From assembly GCA_051294375.1 (NCBI GenBank), contig CM119268.1, positions 23,664,035 to 23,728,034 of the forward strand: a DNA stretch of 64,000 bases, in the 5' to 3' direction. How positions within the stretch are numbered: the first letter of the stretch is position 1; the number at the start of each line of letters is the position of its first letter. The notes under the pieces are model-generated. The model was not told the origin of the DNA. It did no database searches and saw only the letters and a list, made by a program, of their open reading frames with translations. The DNA is from Paraspadella gotoi (taxonomy: Eukaryota; Chaetognatha). This document shows positions 27,690 to 39,300 of this stretch, one piece after another. The translations under genes were made by a program, and so were the position numbers.

Positions 27690-28960
27690 TGCTATAAATT
27701 ACGTGTATTGTCATTGATATCTATTTATTTCAATGCTTGCCTAATTCTTGTATTCCATGTTGCAAATCTCAATCTTTCCCTTTAACCATTCCTCCACCAT
27801 CTGTTTCAAACATCTGCAGGATTCCGCGTCAAAATTCTGAAATTCGTCAAGAAGGAAATAAAATTCGCCAAGAATGTATGATTCCAATGCAGTAGCGGGC
27901 TAGCAGGACGCAGCAACGGTTGGTAAAGACAGTAGCACGCACACGCAGTAAAGCAGCAGCTATATATTTTATAAGAAAAACTCTTACGGGTCACTATTTG
28001 TGCGCGAACATTTTTCGAGACGTCCGGAGAACGACTAAGACAAAGACGATTATGATGAAGACGACAAACGACGCACGAACCGATGATGATGAAAGAGAGA
28101 CAAGCGAACGACGACCGGACAACGAAGGCAACGCGACGACAAACAACGACAAAATTGACCAGCGTCATCTTTTCGAATTTCGAGACCAAAGATACGGCGC
28201 AAATATTGGGCATATCTTGGGAAACGTCTTTCGGTCACGTTGTAACTTGAGATATTTCTAATCGTCTTCCATCACGTGAACTTCGCGGGCGAAAGTCGCT
28301 ATTATCACGTGATCAATTTTGTCTTTCGCCGCACGAAATCAACGTGAATGGACTCGATTTCGTCACATTCGAGGTCACGTATTTGACGTATTCAAGAGTC
28401 ATTCGAGGTCAGGCGTGACTCCACACACATCTCAGTACATTGCGAAGGTGCGATGGAGAGACTTTAAAATCAACGTGATCTTACGAGACACGTGACGCCG
28501 GAGGGGAGATCGGGACGCCGAGATTTACTTGCGTACTGTGTGAACAATAGAAGGACGCGACGTTCACGAGCACGAAAGCAACGACGAACGAACTGGACAC
28601 AATCGAAATTGAATCATGGCGATGGACGACGAGCGAACCGTAACAGACGACGGCGAGCTGGCGGACGGCGGCGGCGCGGACGCTACAAAGGTCAAGGGCC
28701 AAAAAGTCGTAGGTTATGGGCGAAAATTGAAAAGGAGGGGGAGTATCGCACACGGGGGAGAGAGAGAGAGATCACAAAGAATGAACTAGATAAAAAATAG
28801 GTGAAGAAAATAAAAAATTAGAGACAGAATATAACAGCCTGAAAAATTTAACACTTTGAAGTTAAAACATTTTTCGTCTCTATGTGAAAAAAGCATCGTC
28901 ATTATTACAGTTATACAACTATTATACAGCCAATAAAGATCAAATATGTATCGTAATCAA
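27690..28960 (-). repeat. Block X, inverted copy
   Basis: Reverse complement of block X at 21530-22590, apparently cleaner. It holds several CACGTGA motifs (28272-28500) and the paired words GCGAAAGTCGC and GATCAATTTTGTCTTTCGCC. The long minus-strand open frame at 27806-28213 is Ser/Arg/Cys-rich, is not conserved in the other copy and is not supported as a gene. The flanking long F2 may have mediated the inversion. Confidence 0.75.
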
Positions 28961-29046
28961 TGAACTAAAATAACGTATTTTTATGCAACAAGATTCATAT
29001 TCAATATTGTCCTACTATAAGNNNNNNNNNNNNNNNNNNNNNNNNN

Positions 29047-30049
29047 AAAGTTTTAACTAATAAGAGAAGAAATGAAAAGTGTAAAAAGATAAACTTAGTA
29101 TTAGTAAGTATTTATGGGACTAGCTTTTCCTTGTTTATGACTGTCTTCGTTTTAAGTTTAGCTATTAATGAACTAGATGAGTATAAATTTTTATTAAAAT
29201 TTGTGATTATTACAGAGAAATGGGAAAAAATGATATTTTTTTCGTCTTCACTTTAACAGAAAAAGTAAGAGAGAAATATTAGTAAAAGAGCGTAATTGAG
29301 ACATAAAAGCAAAATTGTATCGGAATAAACAGTGCTTAGGGTAGCGCCGTAAAAAAAAGACAAAATACGAGAATGATGAATCAACGAATTGTATTAATAC
29401 TATTAAGAAAAGGGAAAAGGGCCATCTCACTGCATGATTCTAACGAGGAACTCACGAATTTAAAGTTCCCACTGCTGCTAAACTTAATTTCAATAAATCT
29501 TTAATGCGTTTCTTTAATAATTGGACAAATTCTGTGATGAAAAAATTTGAGATTTCCTTGGCCCCTAACATCTAATACTAAACCTAAAGATTCAGTGAGA
29601 AATTGGTACACTACACAACCAATACAAAAAATTAAGCATTTATTTAAGAAGTGAGCTATCTGCGCCTGACTTTGGACTATCTTTCCCATTTAGTTTATTC
29701 AAAAGATTCGGTTAATCATTTAAGCTAAGAATTAAGGCTTTAAGGTCAGGGGATAAGGATACATTAAGGATTAAGGTTAAGAGATAAAGATACATTAAGG
29801 ATTAAGGTTAGGGGATAAGGATTCATTAAGGATTTAGTTTAAAGATTAGGTATTAGAGTGAAAAGTTAGGATTAAGTTTATAGCCAAGGTATTTGATAAG
29901 CATAAGTTTTTTTCATAATTAAGTTCAAGGATTAAAAACATTAATCAGAAGCTTTTGAAAAATTGTGCCCTATTTTCCTTTCACGATCTCCTTCTCATCC
30001 CCAACTGCTTTTCTCCAGCAGCCTTTAAGAACAATGACAGCAGCAGAGA
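29047..30049 (+). repeat. Block Y, clean partial copy of the channel 3' region
   Basis: Bounded by 25-N gaps on both sides. Matches 22590-23680 and, from about 29610, 33060-33525. Its right end contains the minus-strand 3' part of the channel's last exon (CTCCTTCTCATCCCCAACTG). It shows fewer indels than the other two copies, so it is probably the most accurate version. Confidence 0.75.
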
Positions 30050-30119
30050 NNNNNNNNNNNNNNNNNNNNNNNNNGCTGAAGGAGAGAAAGATTTACTAAA
30101 AAAATATTAATTGACTTAC

Positions 30120-30148
30120 CATAGGCCTCTTACGGCGCCATTACCCAT
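30120..30148 (-). CDS. Possible short first exon, MGNGAVRGL
   Basis: Minus-strand ATG at 30148 gives MGNGAVRGL before a near-perfect donor (TATG|GTAAGTCA). MGNGA fits an N-myristoylation signal in form. Nine codons and a donor are weak evidence; a gap begins 45 bases downstream and no continuation is visible. Confidence 0.15.
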
Positions 30149-30159
30149 TCTCCAGCTCC

Positions 30160-33050
30160 GCTAGCCGATCTGTCTTTATTTTTTAATGCAAATGACAAAA
30201 TATCTCATGAAAGCATCGTGTAAGAAATCGTTGTTAAATAAGAACTGACTCTGTTAAATATTGTTACAGCAATTATTAAATAACTATAATAATTAATATA
30301 TAAATAATCAATTATACATCATTTGTTCAGTAAAATGAATTTTTAGATCGGCAAAGATGTTTTGTCGACTATTATTCATAAACCTCTCTCAATTTTAAGC
30401 ATTATATGTTGCCTCTTTTTAGTCTGTCATACAAGGATGTTAATCTATCATTACAGATAAATAAATAAATAATCCCTGAAAAATGGTATTGACACCGCTG
30501 GCGGCGTGTGGGCATGGCCATTCAGGGAAGAAAAAGGGCTCGACGTCGTGTTCTTATCCGCTTTGTTGGAAGCCCCTGAATCTCTCTGATTCACTCACTC
30601 CTCTCTCTCTCTCTCATTCTGCTGAAGAGAACTTCTGTCTGCAACGCTATGCGTCCTTTTGTCGGTGGCGTTTTGAAGAGGTCGCTCGTATTCCAAAAAA
30701 TGATTTGACAAGAGTCTCGCCTGACTTCAATCTCGGCCGCTGAAGTATAAAACGAGAATTCTCCCAAAACTCTAAAAACGTTTTAATCTCGGTGACAGAA
30801 GTGGCAAATATGTGACACATAACGTGAAACGAATAAACAGTCGCGAAATAACCCCCGTTAAAAATAAACGGTTTTCGGAGACGATGCAACAACTTGCCGA
30901 AGAGTGGTTTCTTAACGACTGAAACGCGGATCCATAATAAGATTCATAAAAGTGAAGACGTTCAAAAATGACACAGCAACGTTATAAACAGGTCCCGAGA
31001 TTTTGAGAGAGAGAAAAATGACCTCGCTCAAATTGATACGAGAAAAACGACGAGCGCAATTTCTCACTTACACTCTCTCGTCCTCTTTCTCCCACATTTA
31101 ACCTGCAATTTTTTGTAATTAACTACAAATACTGCACATGATCGAAAAAACGAAATGGCGTTCAACAATATGTCTGCAAATAATTAAATAAATTCATTGT
31201 GAAAATTCGCGAACAATTTTATTCTAAATCTACTTCACCGAACCGAAATGAAAGCAAAAAACAAACAGATTATAGACAGACGAAACAACAGAAACGTGAT
31301 ATCTCGGAATCATCCCGATTAGAATTTTTTATTAAAGTCATTGTTTTAGCGATCAGCAGCAGTAGCCTGCTGAACGATCCGAACAGTTTTATCCGCTCGT
31401 TCACACGCCCCGGTGCGATACCGTTTTTAATTATACGTATAAACAAGTGATTCTTGAACACTTTGGGATCATCGCATTTCTTATAAGGGAGTAAGAAAGT
31501 GGGGGCAACTCAACACGTAAATGATTATCTTTTCTCTTTCAAATTCGCAATTGGTCTTCGCGTAAAATACGTTTCGACGGGGCAGAGACCCCAGCTATAT
31601 TGTCCCGTTGGTCAGCGTCAAGGTTGGCTACGGCGTTGTGTAAATGAACATTACAGGCAAAAGTTGGCTTAAGTGTTGTAATCGCCCTATCTCTATCGTT
31701 TTCATTCCTTCTAACCTTTTTTGTTACTTTTTTTAGCATAAAAAATTATATGTCTAAATGCTCTTTTATTTAACAATAATAAAGTTTTGGGGAACCTGTT
31801 ACTATATTTAGATACCATTTCCATTTATTCTAAAATATTTAATGATCAAACTTCAATTCGTATAACTATATGGATAACCCACCAAAAACAATTTTGTGTA
31901 GCCGCAAACTTGCGTGCTTTTAAAAGGGTTCAGGCCTATCCCCTAGGTGACAAGCGAGTGCTTAGGCGCTTGCGCGCCCAAGAGGCCTGGCTATGGAAAA
32001 AATGGAAATGGAGATTAAGCCAATAACACTCTGATCCTTGAATAAGCCATATTTTTAATTTACTTAATTTTATTGTTGATATCCGTAGTTTTTAGTTTTT
32101 GACACTATTGGCTTTAAAAGTGTGTTTGTTTCAATGCTTTGTTTTTTATTTCATATTACTACCAATTTTCAAAAAAAGAAAAAGATGAAGAGTTTTTAAC
32201 ATTTCACAAACAATAAATTTGGTAAACTATTAAAAATAACCTCTCTAAACTCTGTTCTTATCTCAACAAACTGCAATAAAATTGGAAGAAAATAAAGAAA
32301 TAATCAGACTTGACTTAAAGGGCAAAAATATGTGTGAGGGTAGCCAACCGGTGGGTGAAAATGCCTGATAGCTTCTATATCATAAACTAAAACCCTTTTA
32401 ATATTTCATTTTTAATTTTGTTTTATTATAAAAGTTTTAAACAGCGCCTTTGAATAAGTAAGCCAGATCCATAATTTATTAGTTTTTCCTAAATCGCGCT
32501 TAGGTTTATTATTTTGCTTTATTTTTTGTGGTTCAAAAAAATGAAAAACTTCATATATTGAAGTAGAGTAAAGGTAAAACTTTTTATATATGTGAAAACA
32601 GTTTAAATACGTCTCCTTATTTCATATATATTGTCTGGATTTAAACTATTTGATTAACCAATTCTTTTCCTATTATTTGAATTTTGTCGGTAGGTTTTTC
32701 CCCAAAAAATAAATTTTTTTTAATAATATTTAACATTATTTTTAATACAAGTTTTTTATATTATATAGTTGAAAAGAAGTTTTAAAATATCCTTGGAGTT
32801 TACGGCTATTTTATAAAAATTAATAATACTTAATCACTATTTATTTTATTTTTAAATTTGCTATTTTTTCCCGAATTTTTTTGCATCTTATCGCAATTAT
32901 AAAATCGGATAGAAACGGGAAAATTGGGCCAAGCCGAATTTTTTGAATTTTTTTGACTTAGGGAATAGTTTTAAGGCATGTGTTTGGCAAAAAATTAGGA
33001 GCGGCACTAAGATGTCCTTTATTACTTTCTTGGTATTTTATATCTTCTTA
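30160..33050. other. 2.9 kb without a recognised gene
   Basis: AT-rich DNA. Short open frames at 30483-30743 (+), 31199-31450 (+), 31539-31739 (-) and 31787-32026 (+) lack recognisable motifs and do not overlap strong splice signals. The 31.2-31.7 kb part is somewhat GC-richer (AACACTTAAGCCAACTTTTG on the minus strand) and may be a mobile-element remnant. Nothing here resembles the channel locus, although it separates two copies of it. Confidence 0.4.
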
Positions 33051-33445
33051 CCGCGCTACTACACAACCCAATACAAAAAATTTAAGCATCTTTATTTAAG
33101 AAGTGAGCTATCTGCGCTCTGACTTTGGGCTTATCTTTCCCATTTTAAGTTATTCAAAAGATTCGGTTAATGCATTTATCTAAAGAATTAAGGCTTTAAG
33201 GTCAGGGGTAAAGGATACATTTAAGCGGATTAGAGGTAGAGAAGATAAAGATGACATTAAGGCATTAAGGTATAGAGGATAAGGATTTATTAAGGATTTA
33301 GTTTAAAGATTAGGTATTAGAGTGAGAAAGGTTAGGATTAAAGTTTATTAGGCCAAAGGTATTTGATAAGCATAAGTTTTTTTCATAATTAATGTTCAAG
33401 AGGAGTTAAAAACATTTTAATCAGAAGCTTTTGAAAAATTGTGCC

Positions 33446-36400
33446 TCATATTTTCCTTTGCACGATCTCCTTCTCATCCCCAACTGCCTTTTCTGCAGCA
33501 GCAGCCCCTTTAAGAAACAATGGAACGAAGCATCCAGAGAAGAGAATTGGAAAAAAACTCGCAAGAATGCTGAAGATGGACATCCCAAGACATAGTCCAG
33601 TTGTGCCACCGATGGCGCTGAAGAGAGCCAAGCCGTTCGCGATGACGGGAACTTCTACAATGTTTTCAATTGAGTCCTGAATTGAAATTAAAAAAAAAAC
33701 TATTTAGTTTATAAAATAACGAGTAAGAGATGGATTCATACAATAATTACATGGTGACAATTTTACAAGCGCCGGTAAAATAACGCTGTCATTTGCAAAC
33801 CCATGAAGATTTTTTCAATGTTAAATATGAATTTTAAAGTAAAAACCCAAACTATTTATATATGCAAATTTTATCAGAATCGACTTTGATATGCCTCAGC
33901 AATGATAGCAGGAAGATGGATTTTTAAACTCACTTTTTTTAGATTTAATTTTTTTCTTTTATTTTCAGTAAGTTTTCTGAAGAAACTTGAAATAAAATAA
34001 TATTAATATTATTATTTTCTGAAAGCCCTTTCAAATCTAAAGAGAATGACGTACTTACGAATACTGTGGTATAAAATTTAACTGGCCCAGCTTTAATATA
34101 TTATTAAGGTTTATTATTTCTCAAATAATATCGAGTATTTTCTCTATTTTTTTTATTATTATATTCTTAGGATAGCTTGGTTATGATTGTTAATTTTATT
34201 GATTTTTTATCAAAATGTAATTGTTCTTATTCTTATATTATTTTTGTCTCAGGCTTTTCATGATACTTGATGATTAAATAATAATATTATTTAATGTTTA
34301 TAATCCATTTAACAACTGGTCATATATTTTTAAAAAATATTTAAAATTATAAATAATTCACTTTTGACACTCTTAATTGAATTAAGGCTGGGCAGCTTAC
34401 TTTTTATGTTAGAGCTTTCGTAAGTATATATATATTGTTAATATTTTAATAAATACTTTGTTTAAAAAAGTGCTAAAAGTTCTAAAAAAAATTGAATTTA
34501 AAAACAGTGAGTTGGAAAATGAAACCCGATTTGAAAAGCCAACTTTCTCCACTCATGATCAAGGCATATCTAAACTGATCAATATAAAATTTTAATACAT
34601 AAATAGTTTTAATATTTTCTACTCAATTAATTTTTAAAATAAATCAAATAACTACTGGTTTGCAAATGACAGCGTATTTCTACCGGCGCTTGTAAAATTG
34701 TCACCATGTATAATACTAAATCAGAATTCATATGATATCAATCGCATTTGCATATAATAGTGACAACAAAACCTCATCATTGCTGAAGCTCAAATCCACT
34801 AATCGTCCTGGGTATTTGGGTTTCTTGTCAGGAAAAGCTATGGAAGAGATGTACCGCAACACAATCAATTTTATTTTTTCACTTCGAAAAACTTCAGCAG
34901 ACATTCAACATGTGGAGAAGGCGCTTAGTGGGCTGCAGTGTGCCATCTGCAACTTCTTTAATCCTCTCTTGCAGACATGGAACGGGTCCTGAGCTTGGAA
35001 TCAGGCTAGAGGGCTTTCCACGCCCCCAGGGTGGTTAACGGCAGTCCTCACGATTCCTTCTGGGTCGATACCATTCAATGATCCACTGGTGTCGTGCTTA
35101 TAGGCAGGGCGAACTTACCCGACGACAAACTTGTGTCCGATACGGTAAAAGGAGTTTAAGTGTACTCACCTTTTCAGCATAGAGAGTGAAGTGGGCCAAA
35201 TTATCAATTCTCGGTTCTTTTCCATTGGATTTTAATTGAGTTTTCAGCATTTCTTTGAACCATTCGTTTTCTGGCCAGCGAGACATTGTGGTCCTCAGCT
35301 CGTAGACGGTGTGATGGCACAGCTCAGGGCAATAAGCCTTACATTTTTTTTTCAATTGGATTATTCTGGGATCCCGGGGTTTGTTTACTTCAAATTTTCT
35401 AGAGCATCCATAAAAGTTAGACATATTGACAGAGGTCGCATTGACCTGCGGCGCGTCTTTTGGAACCGGGAAATAGGGAAGAAAACAACCGAATGTCTCA
35501 TTCATCTTTCTCTGGTAGCAATCATACTGACAGGCCATCGGACTGTACGTATTCTTGTGAGGATAAAAATAAGGAAAGAAGGGGTTTTCCTTGCTAAGCC
35601 TGACTTTGTTTTTAGTGCAGTGGCTGTAGTCGAAAGTGTAAAGTGGCTTCTTTTGATTTCCCAATCTCTTGTAAGTTCTTTTTTTGAAGGCGATTTCCGT
35701 TCTGACTCCAACAGGAATTGTGATTCCATTGACACCCGGCAAAGGCGTCTCTGTTTGATTGTGAACGAGAATGACGAAACCAATCATTGCAAGCGTCCGG
35801 TTGATGTACTCTTCTTGCTGCAAAGAAAAGGAATCACAATATTAAGGAGGAACGAGCCAAGTCAAAGCACCGGTTACCACGATGACCAGCGACCCACGTC
35901 TTTCATAACAGAATCATGAATCGCGAGAACAACGGAAAGACGGAACAAATCTCTAAGTCACCTTTTGTCACTTTGTCACTCTGTCCTGCTTTTTTAAATA
36001 CAGATAACTTTGCATTATTAAATTAATCTTCCCTTGGAACTGACATTATTTCTCGCTCATTGAATTAAAACCATGAGCAACTTATTCCATCCATCAACGA
36101 TGCGTTTTGAAACATCCCGTGGTACCATCAACCGCTCACTGACCAGCGTCGCCGGCTGCTGTTTCTCTCTCTCGCCTCCCCAACCCAGATGCAGGGAGCA
36201 GAAGCAGCGGACTCACCAGAGCAGCCGGCGGCAAAGCCAACCTCACCAGAAGCTCAAACAAAGACTTACCCTAAACTCTTGACCACACTTGGACCACGAA
36301 CAATCACAGAAGAGTAGAAAGGGATCACAATGGTCGGGCCAATGGGGAACAAGGCAGGGATTTAGTGGTCAGGGAGCGGGAACTAAAAGTAAGAGAGAGA

Positions 36401-37836
36401 GGCTTGATGTGAATTTGCTTGTCATTGGTCTTCTGGCTCACAAAAGAAAGAGCAAAGAATTTCTCCTTGAATTTTGTATCCACCCATTTTATTCTAGAAT
36501 AAAAAACCTCTTGTTTCGTTACTCTGAAGACTCCTCCTTACTCCTCCCAGTATACGGCGTTTTCAGTATGTCGATGTGCACACACGAGATTTGCGAAAGA
36601 GACTTTCGAAAATCGCAATTTTTTAAACTACGTCGAAAATCGAAATCGGGGCCCCCCACGGGGGCGGGGGGGGACCGCGGCCAAAAAACCCCCCACGACC
36701 CGCTACACGAAGCGCAACACCCTTTAATTTTTCGAAGCGAACGGAAGTGCGGCAACGAACAAACAAGAACTCAAAGAAAGCCAAAATTGCCGTCATCAAG
36801 GAAAATCTGCGGTCTTGGGCAAACTTGACGGAAGCCGTCGATAAGACTCAACAGAGCAAAGAAAAAAAGAAAAAAACGAAAACGAAAAGAAAAAAATAGG
36901 CAAGACAGAGAAGAAAGCGGGTTTATCCCATCCCCACGCCCGACCCACCGACAGCCCGCCACCGCCGTCCGCTAAATCCGATGATGGTGGACACTACCCT
37001 CACCCCCGCGCTGGAAACGTCAATCAATGGCTCCGGAAGTCAAAGCGCAATACGCGCAAGCGACGACAGCAATGACGTCACATCCGGACTTCAGCAAGAT
37101 GACAGTAACACGACAACGACAAGGACGCGGGAACTGCCGTTGAAATCTCCCCCACGGAGGTGCGAAACACAACTGGACTTCAACGAAAACCTACGAACGT
37201 CGCAGCTGGAAGAGGGAGATCACTCATGCGGTTTCAGAGATTGCTCCGCCTAGTAAACGATACGTGAACATGAATATTCTGAAAAATTTGGACAGTTACA
37301 ATAACACCGTGCGCAAAAAATTAAAACACGCGTGAACAGACGAACAGCAACATGCAGAGAATAATAGCTNNNNNNNNNNNNNNNNNNNNNNNNNNNNNNN
37401 NNNNNNNNNNNNNNNNNNNNNNNNNNNNNNNNNNNNNNNNNNNNNNNNNNNNNNNNNNNNNNTAAAGTTAAATTTAGAAATTTTACTACGCCTTACTTCC
37501 CACACAACACAGCTCCAGCAAGCCTCTCACTACAGCTGCAGCATGATACTCACCCCTTCTCCAGCATAACATTCACCCCAGCTCCAGCATGACACTCACC
37601 CCAGCCCCAGTATGACACTTACTCCAGCTCCAGAATTACACTCACCCCAACTCCAGCTTGCTCTTCCTGAAAGGGTTGATGTTGCAGATGGTGATTGCAG
37701 GAAGCGTTAGATCGGAATCTGGTTCGATGTCGACTCGAGTCATTACATCCGCGTCAAAGTATTGCTGAAGACTAATGCCGATACTGTATTGGAGATGGAA
37801 GATAATCAGCATCGTTATTATCATCATTATCATCAT

Positions 37837-37875
<39 letters not shown>

Positions 37876-38327
37876 AATTATATAATATATGAAATTGGTA
37901 CAACCAATATAAAAATTATTATTAAAATTATTATTAATAATTATAATTAATAATTATATTAATAATTAATAATTATATAATAATTATAATTAATAATTAA
38001 TCTCAAAAGTGTATCATTATTATTCATATCAGCGTCCTAATTACCAAAATCATCATTATTAACACCAAGATAATCATAATCATCATCCTTTTAATATCAA
38101 AATCATTATTGAAATATATCATTGTCATCATCATTAACATTATCATCAACAACATCAATGTCATCATCATCATGATTATCATAGACGCTGTCACTAATTT
38201 CCATCATCATTATCATAATCATCCAGTACCAGCTTCAAGCTGACTCAACCTGTAAAACGCCAGTGAGACGCAGAACAGCAAAGCCGCCGACCAGAACAGC
38301 TTCTCAGTTACAGATTGACTTCTGTCT
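33446..38327 (-). CDS. DEG/ENaC-family ion channel, incomplete gene model
   Basis: Minus-strand exons seen: 38327(?)-38250 with TM1 (TEKLFWSAALLFCVSLAFY); 37783-37646 (ADVMTRVDIEPDSDLTLPAI then TICNINPFRKSKL, the hallmark PAxTxCNxNPF block after TM1); 35817-35170 (extracellular Cys-rich domain: GFVILVHNQTETPLPG, SPMACQYDCYQRKMN, CPELCHHTVYELRT, then AHFTLYAEK); 33676-33446 (VPVIANGLALFSAIGG then TTGLCLGMSIFSIL, TM2 with the GxS pore motif as GMS). Phases match between the first two and between the last two. Exon 2 ends in phase 2 and exon 35817 starts in phase 0, so at least one exon (the finger region with the usual Cys and YTFN block) is missing. It should be a trimeric sodium-permeable channel. 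Residues after TM2 differ between the three copies and are unreliable; the usual Glu after SIL is Ala. The start codon was not found. Confidence 0.85.
36120..37320 (+). other. GC-rich insert with broken plus-strand coding-like frame
   Basis: Inside the channel gene, opposite strand. A short frame at 36189-36317 starts MQGAEAADSPEQPAAKPTSP. Farther on, SKKAKIAVIKENLRSWANLT and a Lys-rich run stop at a TAG (about 36897), continue in the same frame from 36981 as a Ser/Thr/Asp-rich stretch, then shift frame near 37190 to KTYERRSWKREITHAVSEIA. A C/G-run block (36650-36700) interrupts. Composition and in-frame persistence look like a decayed gene or retroelement gag-like ORF, but no domain is recognised. 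The pyrimidine-rich CCTCCCCAACCCAG before the first ATG also resembles an acceptor. Confidence 0.3.
37463..37497 (+). repeat. F3 (MITE-like) 3' terminus
   Basis: TAAAGTTAAATTTAGAAATT then TTACTACGCCTTAC matches the 3' end of the complete F3 element at 53841-53871. The remainder is hidden by the N gap at 37370-37462 or missing. Confidence 0.55.
37505..37646 (-). repeat. 23-bp tandem array of donor-like sites at the channel exon 2 edge
   Basis: Immediately after the exon donor (GTTGG|GGTGAGTG on the sense strand) six units of about 23 bp follow, each with a donor-like core: GGTGAGTGTAA, AGTAAGTGTC, GGTGAGTGTC, GGTGAATGTT, GGTGAGTATC and AGTGAGAGGC, joined by CTGGAGCTGG-type linkers that copy the exon end CTGGAGTTGG. 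Because 23 is not a multiple of three and the intron frame meets TGA at once, use of a distal donor would truncate the protein. Confidence 0.85.
37805..38225. repeat. ATC/ATT microsatellites with a short F2 end
   Basis: (ATC)n-type runs at 37812-37875 and 38040-38220 and TAATTATTAATTA palindromic DNA at 37915-38000 fill channel intron 1. The F2 left end (TGAAATTGGTACAACCAATA) occurs at 37889-37908 and stops after about 30 bases. Confidence 0.75.
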
Positions 38328-39223
38328 ACATTTGCGACAACGCCCGTCGAGTTCGAGGTTGTTGAAGCGAAAGAATAGACGATGGACGAGGAGAGATGGG
38401 GTTGAAGACAATGGTTAATGGAGAGGGAGAGGGGAGGAGAGGAGAGGAGGTAAGGAGAATGAGATGCGAGCAGGAAAGAAGAAAGGAGAGAGAAAAGAAA
38501 AAGGAGGAGGAAAAGAAAGGAGAAAGGAATAGGAGGAGGAAGAGGAAGGAGAAAGAAAGAGGAGAAGGAAGGAGAAAGGAGGAGGAGGAGCAAGAGGAGG
38601 GAGAAAGGAAGAGAAAGAGGAAAGAGAGAGGAAGAGGAGGAGGAAGAGGAGGAAGTGGAAGAGGAGAGACAAAGGAATAGGAGGAGGAAGATGAAGGAGA
38701 AAGGAATAGGAGGAGGAAGAGGAAGAATAAAGAAAGAGGAGGAGGAAGAGGTAGGAAAAATGAAGCGGAAGATGAAGGAGAAAGAGAGAGGAAGAGGAAG
38801 ATGAAGGAGAAAGGAAGAGGAGGAAGAAGAGAAAGAGGAGAGAGAAAATAAGAGGAGGAGGAAGAGGAAGGAAAGAAAGTTAGAGGAAGATGAAGGAAAA
38901 AGGAAGAGGAGGAGGAAGATGAAAGAGAAAGGAAGAGGAAGAGGAGAGAGAAAGGAAAAAGAGGAGAAAGAAGAAGGAGAAAGGAAGAGGAAGATGAGGG
39001 AAAAAGGAAGAGGAGGAGGAAGAGGAAGGAGAAAGGAAGAGGAGGAGAGAGAAAAGAAGAGGAGGAGGAAGAGGAAGAAGAAATGAAGAGGAAGATGAAG
39101 CAGAAAGGAAGAGGAGGAAGAAGATGAAGGAGAAAGGAAGAGGAAGAGGAGAGAGAAAAGAAGAGGAGGAGAGAGAAAAGAACAGGAGGAGGAAGAGGAG
39201 GGAGGCGATCAAGTTAGTTGAAT
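38328..39223 (-). repeat. Purine tract (pyrimidine on channel sense strand) without any AG
   Basis: GGA/GAA-type DNA for most of 900 bases. Read on the minus strand, no AG dinucleotide occurs between 39223 and 38328, so the first AG available as a 3' splice site is at 38327-38326 (AAATGTAG), just before RSQSVTEKLFW of the TM1 exon. Channel-like residues (FASTTSNSTGVV) read in frame just upstream, within the AG-free zone, with no ATG, so the exon's 5' limit is unresolved. Confidence 0.75.
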
Positions 39224-39300
39224 CTATATAAGACTGAACAGTGAGCAGTTTAGCGTTCGTTGCAGTACAAGTTTTAAAGGTCTAAATGTCGATACAAGTA
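39220..39300 (+). promoter_or_regulatory. TATA-box promoter-like sequence
   Basis: CTATATAAG at 39224-39232, with AGCAGTTTAGCGTTCGTTGC at about 39245-39264, 20-30 bases downstream. The layout resembles a TATA promoter with a start site, but no open frame follows. An LTR or other mobile-element promoter is equally possible. Confidence 0.25.

Noticed and set aside
27806-28213. 135-codon minus-strand frame in inverted block X
   Set aside because: The frame is not kept in the other X copy, has no recognisable domain and lies in CpG/E-box-rich DNA that looks noncoding.
35236-35919. 227-codon plus-strand frame over the channel exon
   Set aside because: Antisense shadow of the Cys-rich extracellular exon, which has matching splice sites and family motifs.
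38400-39212. Leu/Ser/Phe-rich minus-strand frames that look like membrane proteins
   Set aside because: Product of a GGA/GAA tract; only the last 25 or so codons before the TM1 exon donor resemble a channel.
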